A DNA stretch of 64,000 nt from Lumbricus rubellus (Eukaryota > Annelida > Clitellata > Crassiclitellata > Lumbricidae): contig OX243825.1 in the NCBI GenBank assembly GCA_945859605.1, positions 24,948,213 to 25,012,212 on the forward strand, given 5' to 3'. The notes below the pieces were generated by a model that was given only the letters and a program-made list of their open reading frames with translations, did no database searches and was not told the DNA's origin. A program made the position numbers and the translations under genes. Positions 14,001 to 23,690 of the stretch are shown in pieces (position 1 is the first letter of the stretch; every line of letters begins with the position of its first letter).

Positions 14001-17000
14001 GTGAAATTCCAAGAACCTGTAATTGACCGATCTCAGGTTTGGCTGTAATTTTGCTATTTCCGAAGCCTATCACTGTATCTGCATTGTATAAGTGATGGAT
14101 ATTTACAAGTGTTTTAACTCGGTGACATGTTCAGTTGTTCACACATTGTTCAGAGGCCAGTACCTTTGCATCATCTAGATTCTAGAATATTTGCTTGAGA
14201 CCTTATTATAGCATTTGTTGAACGATATGATTCATTTTGTCTGAACTTGGCTGATGAAAAGACATAATTACAGTGAAATGGTCAACGGCCAAGAATCCGC
14301 AGGTGCGGATGAAAGTAAACAAATGGCGGGATGTAAATGTTCACAAAATTATGGCCATAATTTTCGTTTATAGCTTCATCAAACCATTGGGGGAAGACCT
14401 ATGTTAAGGTATTTTCAGAATCTTCAGCATGTCCCCAATCGAAATATATAAATAGAATTCAAAATATATCTACATTATCCGGCAAACGGGTGCGTTTTTG
14501 TTATGCGACCCCAATCGACCGCATTCGCCACGAAAGAGTTAAATGAAGATTATATTTATTTTTATTATTATTATTCATTCATTCAAATATTTAAATAGCG
14601 CCTCTTCGAGGAAACTACTCTGAGGCACTCCCTAAGTGTACTGCTCTATTGTGATTGATTTGTCAAGGGTTAAATGGACCAAAATATACTCTGGTCAGGT
14701 CATACAGAGTTGAACAACTTTTGCTACAGTGTGGATTCATTGAATTATGAAGTTGTTATGGTACATGTCTTATGATAGACCATGTTAGCTGAGCTGCAAG
14801 TAAAAAGGATTAACAATTGAGATAGCCTAAAACATAGCACCAAATGCGTGTTCCTATTGAGGAGGTTCATAAGAGTGCCAAAGAGAAGATGACAGCAACA
14901 GCTGCAACATCAACATCTGCTTGTTCTATTGCTGACAAGCTCCCTCAGCGTTCAAACAATGACACCTGTTGAGCAGAAGTGGAAGTGTTGAAAAATTTTC
15001 TCCTTGCATATACTGAGTGACGGTGACATTAGCTAGGAGCTGACAATGTAGGACAAACTGACCCAAACAAGGTGAGATAGAACCTGGAGAATTTTGTCAT
15101 TTCAAAATGCAAGGGTTTGAATCTTATGCCACTCGAAGACTGGGTTGCTTCTTCCACATCAACAACGCAATCCAACTTTATATGAATTTGCTCTTCTTCA
15201 AAAGGTCAAGTGCACACGAACAGATTACAGAACATTAATGGAACGGTACACTTGTGAGTGAAGGACTTTCTCAAGGTTCATGCACAGTGACTTCCTGGGA
15301 AAGATCTTAAAATTGTATTTTCAGTGTTGCCAGCCATCAGCGACAGGTCTCATTGCAAACCCCTACATGGAGAACGTTACAGTGTTATTAGAAGCAGAAC
15401 ATGTCAATCAAATTAAACTTGAGTAGAGCAGAGACTCGATAGAAAACTGATAGGTGAACATGTAGATCTCATATTTTAGCAACTCCCATTGTGATCTTTT
15501 TCAGACTTTTGACATGCTTGGAAAAGCGACACACAACAGATCAGTGGCACAGACTAAATGCAATGAGAGATCATCACGCAGTCACAGCATATTTCGTATG
15601 AAGATGATTGGCAGGAACAGTCTAACTGGTGAAACATGCTCTGGTAATATATACTTTATGTATGCTTTACACAGACTGTATCTTAATAATGAATTTTATT
15701 GTTATATTTTTCAGTCAGATTTTTTTACTCTGTGAGCACATTAACATTACTACTGTATGGAAATATTGTAATGCTCTTTCAGAACCTTTCATTAAATCTG
15801 AATGCAACTATAGCTGTGATCTGACATTTATAAAGCACCACTTCAAGAAAAGAAATTGTAGGTATTGCTCCTAACCTTTACCAGTAGAATAACTGTCAAA
15901 TAATATGCTTCAGGTGCAGACTAAACTGTGGTTCTTCAGGGCAGGCAGGCACTTCCAGCTAGTGGGCCTTGTAACAAGTCCTTATGCTTTAGGATCTACA
16001 TGTATTCTATGAATTTGGTCTTACTCAGTTACAGAGGACTGTAAGGAAATAAAGGTAGACGTCAACGAAGGAATTCAGTATTCGTTGGTAACTGGTTATA
16101 TTTCCATGATCCATACATGACTTTTTAAATCACCAAAATTATTGACCACTCTTCAAGTCCTGGTAGACTTCATACAGCCAATCAGAATCTGCCAAGCCAC
16201 ACAAGGAACGGTCTCATCAACGAAATATATACACAGAAGAAATGTTGGAATAGGGTCAAGTGCTGTTTTTCAATGTGAAAGATTGTGACTTTGGTTCTTC
16301 ACTATTTTGAATTGATCTAGGTGTGAGATTGTAATGTTTGTTTACCAATGCCTTCTTGACAAAGATGATAGGTGTCATGCTGAGTACATATAGTACATAT
16401 AGAAATTGGAGAATATCAGCAGGAGAGAGCGACTGAATTGGATGGTACACGTGCTATGGACGGGCAAGAAAACACGTGCTATGGATGGGTGAGAATAGGA
16501 TAGCCAAGCAGGCAGTGAAATTGATTCCCGGGAGGAAGCGGGGAGAGGAAGACCAAAGAATTGGAAGGAAACCATACGAGAAGATCTGCATTGTCTGGAG
16601 ATGATGTGGGAGGGCACTGTAGAGGTGGCCATGGACAGACACAGAGGAGAATGGAGAAGCTGCATTTCATAATTAAACCTTACTCCTTCCCGTGCAGGGC
16701 TGCCCATCGGAAAATGCAGCTTCTCCATTCTCCTCTGTGTCTGTCCATGGCCACCTCTACAGTGCCCTCCCAATTCAGTCGCTTTCTCCTGCTGATATTC
16801 TCCAATTTCTCTTGTCCCAATCGAGGATTTTTTACTTGGTATCTTGTCTCTCTATGAGATGTGCAAGATTCTTCTTAGCCACCTATGGTGCGCTGCCTCC
16901 AATCTATTACAGTTACAATAATGATGAATAAATAGTTTACTAGTTTGTTTTTGGTTTAGGTCTTTTGAACTTGATTGATTTGGCTGGCAGTGAAAGACTT

Positions 17001-20000
17001 AAAGAATCAGGGTCTCAAGGGCAAAGACTTAAAGAAACACAGAACATTAACAAAAGTTTGGCCAACCTTGGTAATGTCATTATGGCACTGGCTAATAAGG
17101 TACCAAGGCTTGTTATTTTTTTCTTTCTGAATGATTATCACTTTAATGTATGCAGAACTGTGTGTAGTGCCACTGAGGCTTTCACTATATTATAATGCTT
17201 AAACTACTATTATTATTATTATTATTTGCTGACAATGGAAAGAGGCAAGTGGAGGAGGTGTGTTGCAGACCTGCAAAGGAATGATCACATAGTAAGAAGC
17301 ACCTCAGAAGTATGGACCTGTGTATGTGCTGTCATTAAGAGCCAACATCACCATAGCTGCATGTAACAAACAATGGGTTTAGGATGCCATTCTGAAAGAC
17401 AATAGTGTAGGATTTGCATCATTCTCTGTGTGTCTAGAGAGCTCAAAGATACAAGTTGTCCAATATGACATTCAGGCAATTTTGCTTAAATACTTAAAAC
17501 AGTCACATTGTTTTCCAAGTTTAATATCAGCAAACAAAGAATGTTAAATTTCCATTCACATACATCAAGGACAATGTGACAACACCAGCTGCAAAAGTCT
17601 GTCTATGCCATAGAAAATCTCAGTCCGTCAAGATCAAATGCCAGTCTATATCCTCTCTCCATTGAGTATGACAACAGCTAAACTTGACTCTGCAAGCAAC
17701 CCAATTCCCTCTCTGTGTGCTCCAACTTCTAGCTTATATTGTGCCAATTCAGGTGTTGGCCACAATTAAATAGTTATGAATTACCAATTTGGGGTGCATT
17801 CATAAGTGCCTATTTGTTGGTGCTGATTACCTGACCACTCTCTCTCTCATTTCCTTTCATTCCTTTCGGAACATCGGGCGACACCTGACCACTACTAATT
17901 GCCATGTTTTCATGCATGTAACCCGCAGATTATACAAAGTTTTGCAAACCGCACACTAGGGGGATTCACGACACAATGGGGGGAAATATTTTCTTATTTT
18001 TACTGACATAGTAGATAATTTTCTTCCTTTGATCTTATTCAACACTGCAACCAAATTTTACTGTAATCTGTTAACATTTACTGGGTGCTCATTGCTCAAT
18101 GCCCCTGAAATATTACATGGGGCACACATGACGAAAGCAACGCACCTGCCATTGACGAGACCTCGAATACAGCAATTCTAATTAGATTAAGATACAATCC
18201 TGTGAGTAAGAATATGTACATAGTCAAAAGCCATACATAAACATTAAACAATCAAGTTATTTGTTGTTTATTATAAAGAAACCTGCTGAATTTTTATATA
18301 TTCTGAGCTGTGACATCATTGTTATAAAGCAGGAATATGTTTGTTTCCATATTTCTATGAAAAGTGCAACTGCATATTTTTTTAGCTGTCTATGCATTGT
18401 TCTTGGCAGTGAGAGAAAGATAACTAAATGCATTTTTATATATTATTCTTAAATTAAAGTTTTCATGATTTTTCATAGCAATAATTTCATAACGCTGAGT
18501 TTCAATGGAGCATCACAATTCGTTACAGAGTCGGTGGGTCAAAAAACAGTCATTTTCAGCATTATGTAATTACGCAATGAGCCCAGGCTTAAGGCTCTTA
18601 TTACCTGCATGCTGAATATGTATTTTTGCGATAATTGTTGGCCTTATTTAACATTTGTGAACTGTATAACAATGGTGGATTTATTTCTAAATCTTAGGAA
18701 TCCCATGTGCCGTACCGTAACAGCAAGCTGACACATCTGCTGCAAAACTGTCTTGGAGGAAGTAGCAAGACGCTCATGTTTGTCAACGTGTCTCCTAAGG
18801 AAGACTGTTTTCATGAAACGCTGAATTCTCTCAGATTTGCAACAAAGGTGTGTAGAGGATTCTTTATAAAAGTTATCTTTTTAAAGTCAAAACTAATTTC
18901 TTAGTTATCTCATTCATTATGCAGGTTTATTTAAATTTCCAGTTTTTCAGATATTCTTGCATGTTTTTCTTAGTCTTCATGTTCTACTTGATTGTTTACT
19001 TTACAGTAAATTCACTTAACTTATTTATGGTTCTTCTGTGAGAAGAAGCAGATTTTTGAGAAGAGAGAAGGAGGAAGAGACACTGCCAGACAGGATAACA
19101 TTACTAATTGTGCAGAAGCTGTTAACCATTGGTTCCTGGAAAACGGTCTTCTTCTGAACCCATCAAAAACTGAAGCCACAGTTTTTGGGACCAGATCGCA
19201 AGTTGCCAAACATCAGCACCTTTAAACCGTCTTCTCACACACGGTCATAATACCATCTACTGTAAAAATACTTGGCGTAAAACTTGACTCGACGCTGTCA
19301 ATGGATTTACAAACTGCAGATATTGTTCGTTCCACCAATTTCCATATTCGCGCACTGCGACACATCCGACCTTTCCTTACGAAAGAGATTGCAAACACCA
19401 TCGCTTGTGGAATAGTCAACTCTCGCCTCGACTACTGCAACAGCCTTGTCTTTGGTACATCTTCAAAAAACTTAACGTCTCTTCAGCGAGTCCAGAACAA
19501 CCTTGCAGGGGTCATCTGCAATGCCTCGCATCATTCCATTAACAAACCACTTCTGAAATCTCTGCACTGGCTACCTGTCAAAGAAAGGATTACGTACAAA
19601 ATCGCCGTCATTACCTACAACTGTGTGACAACCAAAACACCTTCATACCTCTCTCATCTTCTTCTAAATCATGAGCCCTCAAGGAACATGCGATCATCTG
19701 GAAACCGAACACTAGTCCTTCATCGCTGCCGCACTGCAACTGCATCTAGATCCTTCACCTCATCTGAACCTTGATCAATCTTCCCTCTGACATCAGAAAC
19801 TCCACATCGCTGACAACTTTCAAGAAGCATCTGAAAACTAAACTTTTACACAGGCATATCTTGACTGACTTTTCCCTGCTCCGAGTGCTTCTGAATCGTT
19901 GCTACGGTTTTTTAATCGATTGCTTACGCTTACCCCATGGCACTTAAATCTCTACATATTATCATATTATTATTACTTCATGCATTAAAGCCCTGGTCTT

Positions 20001-21180
20001 ACCACCAAGTTCCTCATCTGTGACCACTCTGAGAATCCTGTACAGAACATGATACTGGCAACTGATAAATTGTGGTTTACTGACACCCTTGCCTGGGAAT
20101 ATTTGTTCAAATATGACAATGTCAGCTCCATTCTTTTCCCAGTGTTAACACTGGTTGTATCAGCTGTGATCATCTTTATTGCATTTCATAAGTTGTACTT
20201 GTCAGGAACTTTGGCAATTCATTCAACAATAGTTTCGGCCTTGCCATCTTTCAGACACAGTGCTTTCACTTTTACTTCGGTTTGGCTCTTGCTTGACACT
20301 GCGGCCAATCCAGATTTTATCACCCTTCTCACATGCTAGTGTAGTGTTGATGTTTAGCAATCCTAGAGATTTACACAAAAGGCAATGATAGAGAATCACA
20401 CATACCCTAAAAAATTATCCACTAGAAAAATTATACAGTATGTCAACATGTTGTAGTTAATTACAGTATGTCAACATGTTGTAGTTAATTCAGTTAACTT
20501 ACAGATTGGCAAAAATGAGATCTGCACAGTATTTGCTCTCAGTTTTACTTGTGTTGATCTCACATGTCTCAGTTTTGGCTTCTTGGTGTGATCATATTTT
20601 GGTCAAATTCGTGTTATTTTGATGTATGTTATGTCTTTTAAACTGAATTAACTTAATATGTGACCCGTCATGACGAAATGAGTCGGAAGTCACACAATGC
20701 AGAACGCCGCAAATCGATTTTAAAGGTGTGCACCCTTCAAATTGTTGATTTTACAATTTTTGCATTTTTGGAATCTACATTTATATAATGTATCGATAAA
20801 ATATTAAAACTGACTTTATTTTGCCGTTTTTAATATGCTATTTGTGCAAATTAAATGGCCAATAGGATTGAAAACCTATATAAAACTTTAGACAATCGCA
20901 TTTTCCCAGCATTTTCAGTTTCGCAGGTCGATCGATTAAAAATGTTATATCTCCACAAACACTTGGTCGTTTTGGATACATCATAGCTCATTTTGAAGGT
21001 AATTTAACATCGAATAACGTGGAATCTATAATTCAAAATACTCAAAAAACTACTTAGCGACTCATTTCGTTATGACGGGTCACATATGTCTGCAATTGCA
21101 CCTAATTTAACACAAATTCAATGCTTCTATTTCAGGTTAATGACTGCAACATTGGAACAGCCCAGAAGAAAGTGAAGTAA
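1868..21180 (+). CDS. KIFC1: Kinesin-14 motor protein, KIFC1/HSET/Ncd type (13 coding exons)
   Basis: This is a minus-end-directed C-terminal kinesin that acts in spindle assembly and pole focusing (family knowledge). Exons: 1868-2036, 3150-3287, 4599-4830, 6134-6344, 7716-7883, 8206-8352, 10342-10458, 12133-12306, 13755-13919, 15505-15643, 16960-17099, 18698-18847, 21136-21180. They total 1,995 nt (664 aa plus stop), close to vertebrate KIFC1. Every intron is GT/AG and every phase joins. Order: basic Pro-rich tail, the KIFC1-like KKRPAWD box opening the stalk, coiled coil, neck [12 protein letters not shown]-loop GQTGSGKT, switch I NERSSRSH, switch [17 protein letters not shown], and tail [13 protein letters not shown] chose the ATG at 1868. 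The exon is open upstream to an AG at 1842-1843 (QQVSKRAK precedes the Met), so a further 5' exon could add residues. No frameshift or missing key motif was seen. Confidence 0.93.
3150..3287 (+). CDS. KIFC1: Kinesin-14 exon 2 (tail)
   Basis: It runs from acceptor ATAG (3146-3149) to donor GTTAG (3288). Phase 1 in, phase 1 out. It encodes a Pro/Ser/Lys-rich low-complexity tail ending [10 protein letters not shown]. Sequence conservation is weak here; the call rests on the phase match and the downstream join. Confidence 0.8.
3990..4300. repeat. Interspersed repeat, copy 1 (partner at 23691-24489)
   Basis: 3996-4100 (ATATTCTGTTCAGATCTAAAC through AAATAAATAATAACCTATGG) matches 23838-23900 joined to 24312-24340. 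4130-4300 shares the GTATAGAGACTTATTTGT...CAAAATGTA segment with 24375-24425. The right edge ATATGGATGGCCC resembles the inverted terminus of copy 2 (GGGCTGTCCAT). It is probably a non-autonomous DNA element, lying in kinesin intron 2. Confidence 0.55.
4599..4830 (+). CDS. KIFC1: Kinesin-14 exon 3 (KKRPAWD box and stalk start)
   Basis: It encodes [18 protein letters not shown], the signature that opens the coiled-coil stalk of KIFC1 proteins, then heptad-rich sequence. Donor GTAAG is at 4831. A mariner element begins 30 bp downstream. Confidence 0.93.
4861..5706 (-). mobile_element. Internally deleted Tc1/mariner element
   Basis: Near-perfect terminal inverted repeats of about 35 bp (CACTGTGCCCCATAAAAAAC at left, the same sequence inverted at right) are flanked by TA dinucleotides at 4859-4860 and 5707-5708. 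At about 846 bp it is shorter than an autonomous mariner (about 1.3 kb). Only the catalytic part of a transposase remains, on the minus strand. It lies in kinesin intron 3. Confidence 0.9.
4948..5580 (-). pseudogene. Mariner-type transposase, catalytic domain only
   Basis: The minus strand reads [10 protein letters not shown] (first catalytic Asp, about 5558-5578), then [20 protein letters not shown], then [13 protein letters not shown] (second Asp) and [10 protein letters not shown] (third Asp). There are 37 residues between the second and third Asp, as in DD37D (maT-like) mariners. The N-terminal DNA-binding region is absent. A stop and frame changes near 5440 and 5290-5340 separate the blocks, so it cannot make active transposase. 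Confidence 0.85.
6134..6344 (+). CDS. KIFC1: Kinesin-14 exon 4 (coiled-coil stalk)
   Basis: Acceptor TTAG is at 6130-6133 and donor GTATG at 6345. Phase 2 in, phase 0 out. Glu/Leu/Gln-rich heptads ([18 protein letters not shown] and so on) fit a long dimeric stalk. Confidence 0.92.
6450..6885 (+). mobile_element. 5'-truncated CR1-like LINE tail
   Basis: The frame reads [20 protein letters not shown] and later [13 protein letters not shown], the C-terminal end of CR1/Rex1-type reverse transcriptases. It is followed by the 3' signature GAGCGCCTCTGAGTAG at 6828-6843 and GGCGCTATATAAATT. It lies in kinesin intron 4. Confidence 0.8.
7121..7320 (+). mobile_element. tRNA-derived SINE
   Basis: An A-box-like GTGATGTAGTGGGT lies near 7129. 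The B box GGTTCGAATC is at 7185-7194, followed by ACCTTGGGCAAGTCCTT and a 3' end with GGGAGCGCTATATACC. The spacing of the boxes fits a tRNA-derived head. The same SINE lies inverted at 10860-11064. It is not a functional tRNA gene. Confidence 0.8.
7345..7605 (+). mobile_element. CR1-like LINE tail
   Basis: TTGGCCTGCCACCTGGAATG encodes the GPxTWN motif of the CR1-type C-terminus. The 3' end carries GAGTGCTTCTGAGTTGTT and GGGGGCGCTATGTAAG, then an AATA-rich tail. It abuts the SINE in intron 4. Confidence 0.7.
7716..7883 (+). CDS. KIFC1: Kinesin-14 exon 5 (stalk to neck)
   Basis: It reads [20 protein letters not shown] and ends [12 protein letters not shown], equivalent to the neck helix just before the motor. 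Phase 0 at both ends. The acceptor at 7714-7715 is chosen by frame; an AG at 7729-7730 is an alternative. Confidence 0.88.
8206..8352 (+). CDS. KIFC1: Kinesin-14 exon 6 (motor start)
   Basis: It opens [17 protein letters not shown], the kinesin-14 neck/motor junction and first motor strand. Acceptor AACAG is at 8201-8205 and donor GTATA at 8353. It ends in a variable loop. Confidence 0.96.
8600..8830 (+). mobile_element. LINE reverse-transcriptase tail fragment
   Basis: The + frame reads [20 protein letters not shown] and [17 protein letters not shown]. This Arg-rich C-terminal tail (RGR.R...W....A.NRE.W) is typical of endonuclease/RT LINEs. It is short and decayed, in intron 6. A (TATTG)n microsatellite follows near 8985-9005. 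Confidence 0.6.
9362..9920 (-). other. Decayed coding-like stretch of unknown origin
   Basis: Two overlapping minus frames (9920-9636 and 9724-9362) join across a frame change near 9640-9700. They look like one eroded reading frame of about 180 codons (for example [20 protein letters not shown]). I recognise no domain. It lies antisense in kinesin intron 6, so it is probably a dead mobile-element gene. Confidence 0.3.
10046..10125. repeat. 40-bp tandem duplication
   Basis: The unit GTCAGTTACCTCGTGAATTT plus AGAAAATCAGTT occurs at 10046 and again at 10086, nearly identical. It is a local duplication in intron 6. Confidence 0.85.
10342..10458 (+). CDS. KIFC1: Kinesin-14 exon 7 (motor, FDRVF)
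   Basis: It encodes [20 protein letters not shown] and EEISQLVQ, the conserved motor strand and helix before the P-loop. Acceptor TTTAG precedes 10342 and donor GTCTG follows 10458. Confidence 0.95.
10860..11064 (-). mobile_element. tRNA-derived SINE, inverted copy
   Basis: On the minus strand GTGGTGTAGGGTATGTGAAG is the A-box region and GGGTTCGAATCC the B box. The 3' end reads GGGAGCGTCTCTGAGTAGAA then TCTTGAAGATGATATGCTAT, which copies the 3' signature of the CR1-like LINEs in this window. Confidence 0.8.
11098..11523 (-). mobile_element. CR1-like LINE tail, minus strand
   Basis: The minus strand reads [20 protein letters not shown] then NHLPPALR and [13 protein letters not shown], the C-terminal end of a CR1/Rex1-like reverse transcriptase. 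The 3' signature GAGCACCTCTGAATGG follows in the minus direction. It sits beside the inverted SINE in intron 7. Confidence 0.8.
11640..12025 (+). mobile_element. CR1-like LINE tail, plus strand
   Basis: The + strand reads [20 protein letters not shown] then [14 protein letters not shown], a Rex1/CR1-type C-terminus. It ends GAGAGCACCTCTGAACGG, CGCTTTATAAATG and an (AATAC)n tail at about 12003-12020. It faces the minus-strand tail at 11098-11523 and lies about 110 bp before the P-loop exon. Confidence 0.8.
12133..12306 (+). CDS. KIFC1: Kinesin-14 exon 8 (P-loop)
   Basis: It encodes [20 protein letters not shown] and TYTMEGPG. The Walker A codons are about 12172-12195, and this is the ATP-binding site. 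It ends at donor CAG|GTACTG. Confidence 0.97.
12764..12845. mobile_element. 82-bp palindromic MITE with TTAA ends
   Basis: It runs TTAACACATTGACCGCCTA ... TAGGCGGTCAACGTGTTAA. The terminal inverted repeats are about 19 bp and begin with the TTAA target. The centre is also palindromic (TACTACGAGTTAACTCGTAGTA region). It fits a piggyBac-type non-autonomous element, in kinesin intron 8. Confidence 0.75.
13755..13919 (+). CDS. KIFC1: Kinesin-14 exon 9 (motor, LEIYNE)
   Basis: It reads [20 protein letters not shown] and continues to VTNQQQ. It has no Met near its start, so a simple open-frame search misses it. Acceptor TTTTTAG precedes 13755, donor GTAAAT follows, and both junctions are phase 0. 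Confidence 0.96.
14555..14660 (-). mobile_element. 3' end of a CR1-like LINE, minus strand
   Basis: On the minus strand GAGTGCCTCAGAGTAGTTTC leads to GAAGAGGCGCTATTTAAATA and a (GAAT)n/(AAT)n tail. This is the same 3' signature as at 41090-41160. Only the tail is recognisable. It lies in intron 9. Confidence 0.65.
15505..15643 (+). CDS. KIFC1: Kinesin-14 exon 10 (switch I)
   Basis: It encodes the helix leading to [12 protein letters not shown], the nucleotide-sensing switch I (NxxSSRSH). Acceptor TTTTTCAG, donor G|GTAATA, phase 1 out. Confidence 0.96.
16400..16805. repeat. Inverted duplication of a LINE tail
   Basis: The left arm contains AGAAATTGGAGAATATCAGC and GACAGACACAGAGGAGAATG. The right arm repeats both in reverse complement at about 16714-16805. 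In the right arm the two blocks are directly joined, so it lacks about 170 bp of the left arm (16441-16608). The left arm reads GRGRPK-type LINE C-terminal sequence ending [10 protein letters not shown] (with frame errors). It lies in intron 10. Confidence 0.75.
16960..17099 (+). CDS. KIFC1: Kinesin-14 exon 11 (switch II)
   Basis: It encodes [20 protein letters not shown] and then [18 protein letters not shown]. Switch II DLAGSE is intact. Acceptor GGTTTAG, donor GTACC. Confidence 0.97.
17100..18697 (+). other. Kinesin intron 11, no feature recognised
   Basis: About 1.6 kb between the switch II and VPYRNSKLT exons. Apart from a short (ATT)n at about 17203-17226 I see no element, RNA gene or coding stretch. 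Confidence 0.6.
18698..18847 (+). CDS. KIFC1: Kinesin-14 exon 12 (VPYRNSKLT)
   Basis: It encodes [20 protein letters not shown] and LMFVNVSP, ending LNSLRFATK. This is the microtubule-binding part of the motor. Acceptor CTTAG, donor GTGTG. Confidence 0.97.
19049..19975 (+). mobile_element. 5'-truncated CR1-like LINE
   Basis: An open + frame (about 19301-19774) reads [18 protein letters not shown] (beginning before 19301), [20 protein letters not shown] and [13 protein letters not shown]. These are the thumb/C-terminal signatures of CR1/Rex1-type reverse transcriptase. After a frame change, [15 protein letters not shown] follows, then the 3' signature (GAGTGCTTCTGAATCG) and an (ATT)-rich end. 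It lies in kinesin intron 12, sense orientation. Confidence 0.85.
20435..20490. repeat. 28-bp tandem duplication
   Basis: ACAGTATGTCAACATGTTGT plus AGTTAATT is present twice in direct succession, starting at 20435 and 20463. Confidence 0.85.
20659..21084. mobile_element. 426-bp MITE with TA target duplication
   Basis: The left end TGTGACCCGTCATGACGAAA and the inverted right end TGTGACCCGTCATAACGAAA differ at one base, extend to about 27 bp, and are flanked by TA on both sides. That fits a Tc1/mariner-type non-autonomous element. It is non-coding and ends 51 bp before the last kinesin exon. Confidence 0.85.
21136..21180 (+). CDS. KIFC1: Kinesin-14 exon 13 (C-terminus and stop)
   Basis: A 45-nt terminal exon encodes [14 protein letters not shown] and TAA, matching the short C-terminal end of KIFC1 motors (VN.C.IGTA). 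Acceptor TATTTCAG. It lies only 51 bp downstream of a 426-bp MITE. Confidence 0.93.
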   Translation, partial: VNDCNIGTAQKKVK

Positions 21181-23690
21181 TTGCTTGAAGCTGGAACATG
21201 AATATATATATATGTATATATATGCACATGACATTACATGTATATATATATGTCAAACTGGCCTAGCTGATTAGTTGACTAGTTAATAAGTTGGTTTGTA
21301 TTATTGTTGTTTATGCGTTTGAACATGATGAATACAATTTGTTCTGAATAGTGTATATGACCTTTGACGATATTTTTTCAAATTCATTGCATACACTGGC
21401 TATTGTTAAGGTAGACTTTAAGGAAAATTAGATTAAAGCTACATTCCGTTGTCTGATTTGTGTGCTTTATTAGTGTGAGACAGATGCCTCGACTTTATGA
21501 CCACATGCTTACAATAGTGAAAAGACAGCACAATGTCAGTAGAATAAGAATATGCAATATTGTAAATGGTTTTAGATGTCTAACTTTGTATAGTTCTATA
21601 ATTATAAATGGAGAGGCAGTTTAGGGCAATGCTTAACACTCTCGCACGAAAGTGTGCGGATGTGGATCATTTCCCGCTATCCTCCCAAAGGTCCACTTGT
21701 CCTTCCATTATGGCATTGGTAAGCTGAGCAGTAGGACATAATGGTCGCCATTAAATTTGACTCCTGTAATAACTTGTTGTCATACTGTGAATTGTTACAT
21801 ACCGCATTGTGTCAGTTTGAAATTAAGCAGGGAAATATGTTATTATTAACTCAGAATTAACAGCATGAAGCATTGCATAAAGCCTACAATTGGAATTATA
21901 ATTAGCAGACTTCATATGGTAGCAATCGTTAAAACTAACTTCAAAAGTTTTATATTTTTTGCTCTAGATGAATTATGCATTAACTTATCACAGTAATGTA
22001 ATTGCCTTTTAGTATGTTGTTGAATTTATCGAAGCAACTGGTGGGTTGGCTGCATACATCTAACACTTTGACGATGTACTGTATTGTGTTCAGCTTTCTT
22101 CCAATTCTTCCTCAGCCATTCATAAAGCCACTGCTTCCAGTATTGCTGAAAAATAAATCAATTCTTCCAATTAAATTTGTGCAGAGGAAGCTCCACTATG
22201 GAAAAATGTAAGTCTACCGGGAGACTACAAGAGTTTGGAAATATCTTTGGTTTCACATTGTCAGAAAATTTTTATCTTCTCAAAAAGAAATGTCCAATAT
22301 TTTAAAAAGTTTAACTTGGTAACTATTACTTTTGGGATTCAAAAGGGAAAATGGTCTACCGTCTAGGTCTTATGACTGAAATTCTGAAATATTTCCTCAA
22401 TTCAGGGATTACAGGATCCATCACAAATGAGTCCATCTCGGCATTAATTAAAAATTTATCTTTGATGTATCATGATAGTAGTACGTCATGCAATACGCTT
22501 TGTCAACCGCAATTCTTGGCTCAACCAATGGTGACTCGTCGCTAAGGTAGTTTAACTTGGTAACTATTACTAGTAACTATTACTATTGGTAGTTGACAGC
22601 AGTAGGTCCTGGTTGATGCCATCCGGAATCAGGTTCGAGTACACGGTGACCTTTGCACTGACTGACCTTGGAACCGCTTTTCAACGAACCCAAGAAGTAA
22701 CAGGCTTGTCTAGCTGCAGTCCTCTGATTATTAAAGCAGCCAGAGTCCATCTGTAATCTGTATCCAGAGATTGGCCTGTATCAACTAAGGCTGGTAATGG
22801 CAGAGGAGCCCAATTCTGCTGCCTCAGTATTGATAAATGCTTCAGTCACTTAATCTGGGGTTTTCTGTTTGGCTATCCAGCCGACAGCTTACCTATCTTG
22901 GGCTTGATGGATCCCACAGCTTAGGATAATTTACATGTACAGTCTTTAGCCTGTACTGGGGTCGTATTGGTGTCTGTTGACCAAGGAAGCATTGTACAAG
23001 TAATTTTAAGCAAAAATCATTAAAAAATTAGTCCCGACAAATTCCATGTTTGTTGGTCTTGGGATTTTTAAAAAGGTCCCAGGATTGAACTGGTATTACA
23101 GTCCGTAATACAGTCTTTAGAATATCATTTCTTTACTTTTTGAAAGATAGGTATCAATCTATTGCTGAAGGTACAATCCTTGATATTTCAGTGTCATCTG
23201 GTTGTAGTACTTTCGAGGCGTGCAGGAGGATTGACATTATTTAACAAATTTAAAAAGTGTTTGTCAGAGTTCATTAGACTGAATCGAGAGTGACCAATAT
23301 GCACTAACACTGTTGAAAGAACAGCAGCCAGTGGTTACAGCAGTGTTTCAGAGTGTTTGCCAGAATGCTAAATCTCGGTTCCAAGTTCCACTGTGTATAT
23401 TGTAGTTTTTAACTTGTTGTGTTTGAAAGTGTAGAAACTTTGAATTCGGTGAACACTGCTGTAAATTGTACTTTTGTGGTGATGGATTTTACATGTATTG
23501 GTGCCTAGTTCTGCAAGTCAGGGACAAAGCTTCTAATTATCGTATAGAATAAATTCTATGTCACCAGCTAAATACCAGTGTATTATTGGATATAATATTA
23601 CATGACTAGTTATTCATGAAAATTTTATAGCACACTGTGTATGTGGCTCTTCAAAATGTCAATGTCTCTTGTGAAACTTATGAGAACTAT
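21181..23690. other. 3' flank and intergenic DNA without a recognised gene
   Basis: It contains the probable kinesin 3' UTR, an (AT)n-rich tract at 21200-21255, and a perfect 23-bp direct repeat (AGTTTAACTTGGTAACTATT plus ACT) at 22308-22330 and 22549-22571. No coding region is supported. Confidence 0.6.
21432..21437 (+). terminator. Candidate polyadenylation signal of the kinesin gene
   Basis: An ATTAAA hexamer lies 252 bp after the stop, followed about 20-35 bp later by a GT-rich tract (TGATTTGTGTGC). It is the most plausible signal I see, but no transcript evidence is available. Confidence 0.35.

Noticed and set aside
14230..14540. Possible piggyBac-type MITE ending CGAAAGAGTTAA
   Set aside because: The right end looks plausible but I could not find a matching left end with TTAA.
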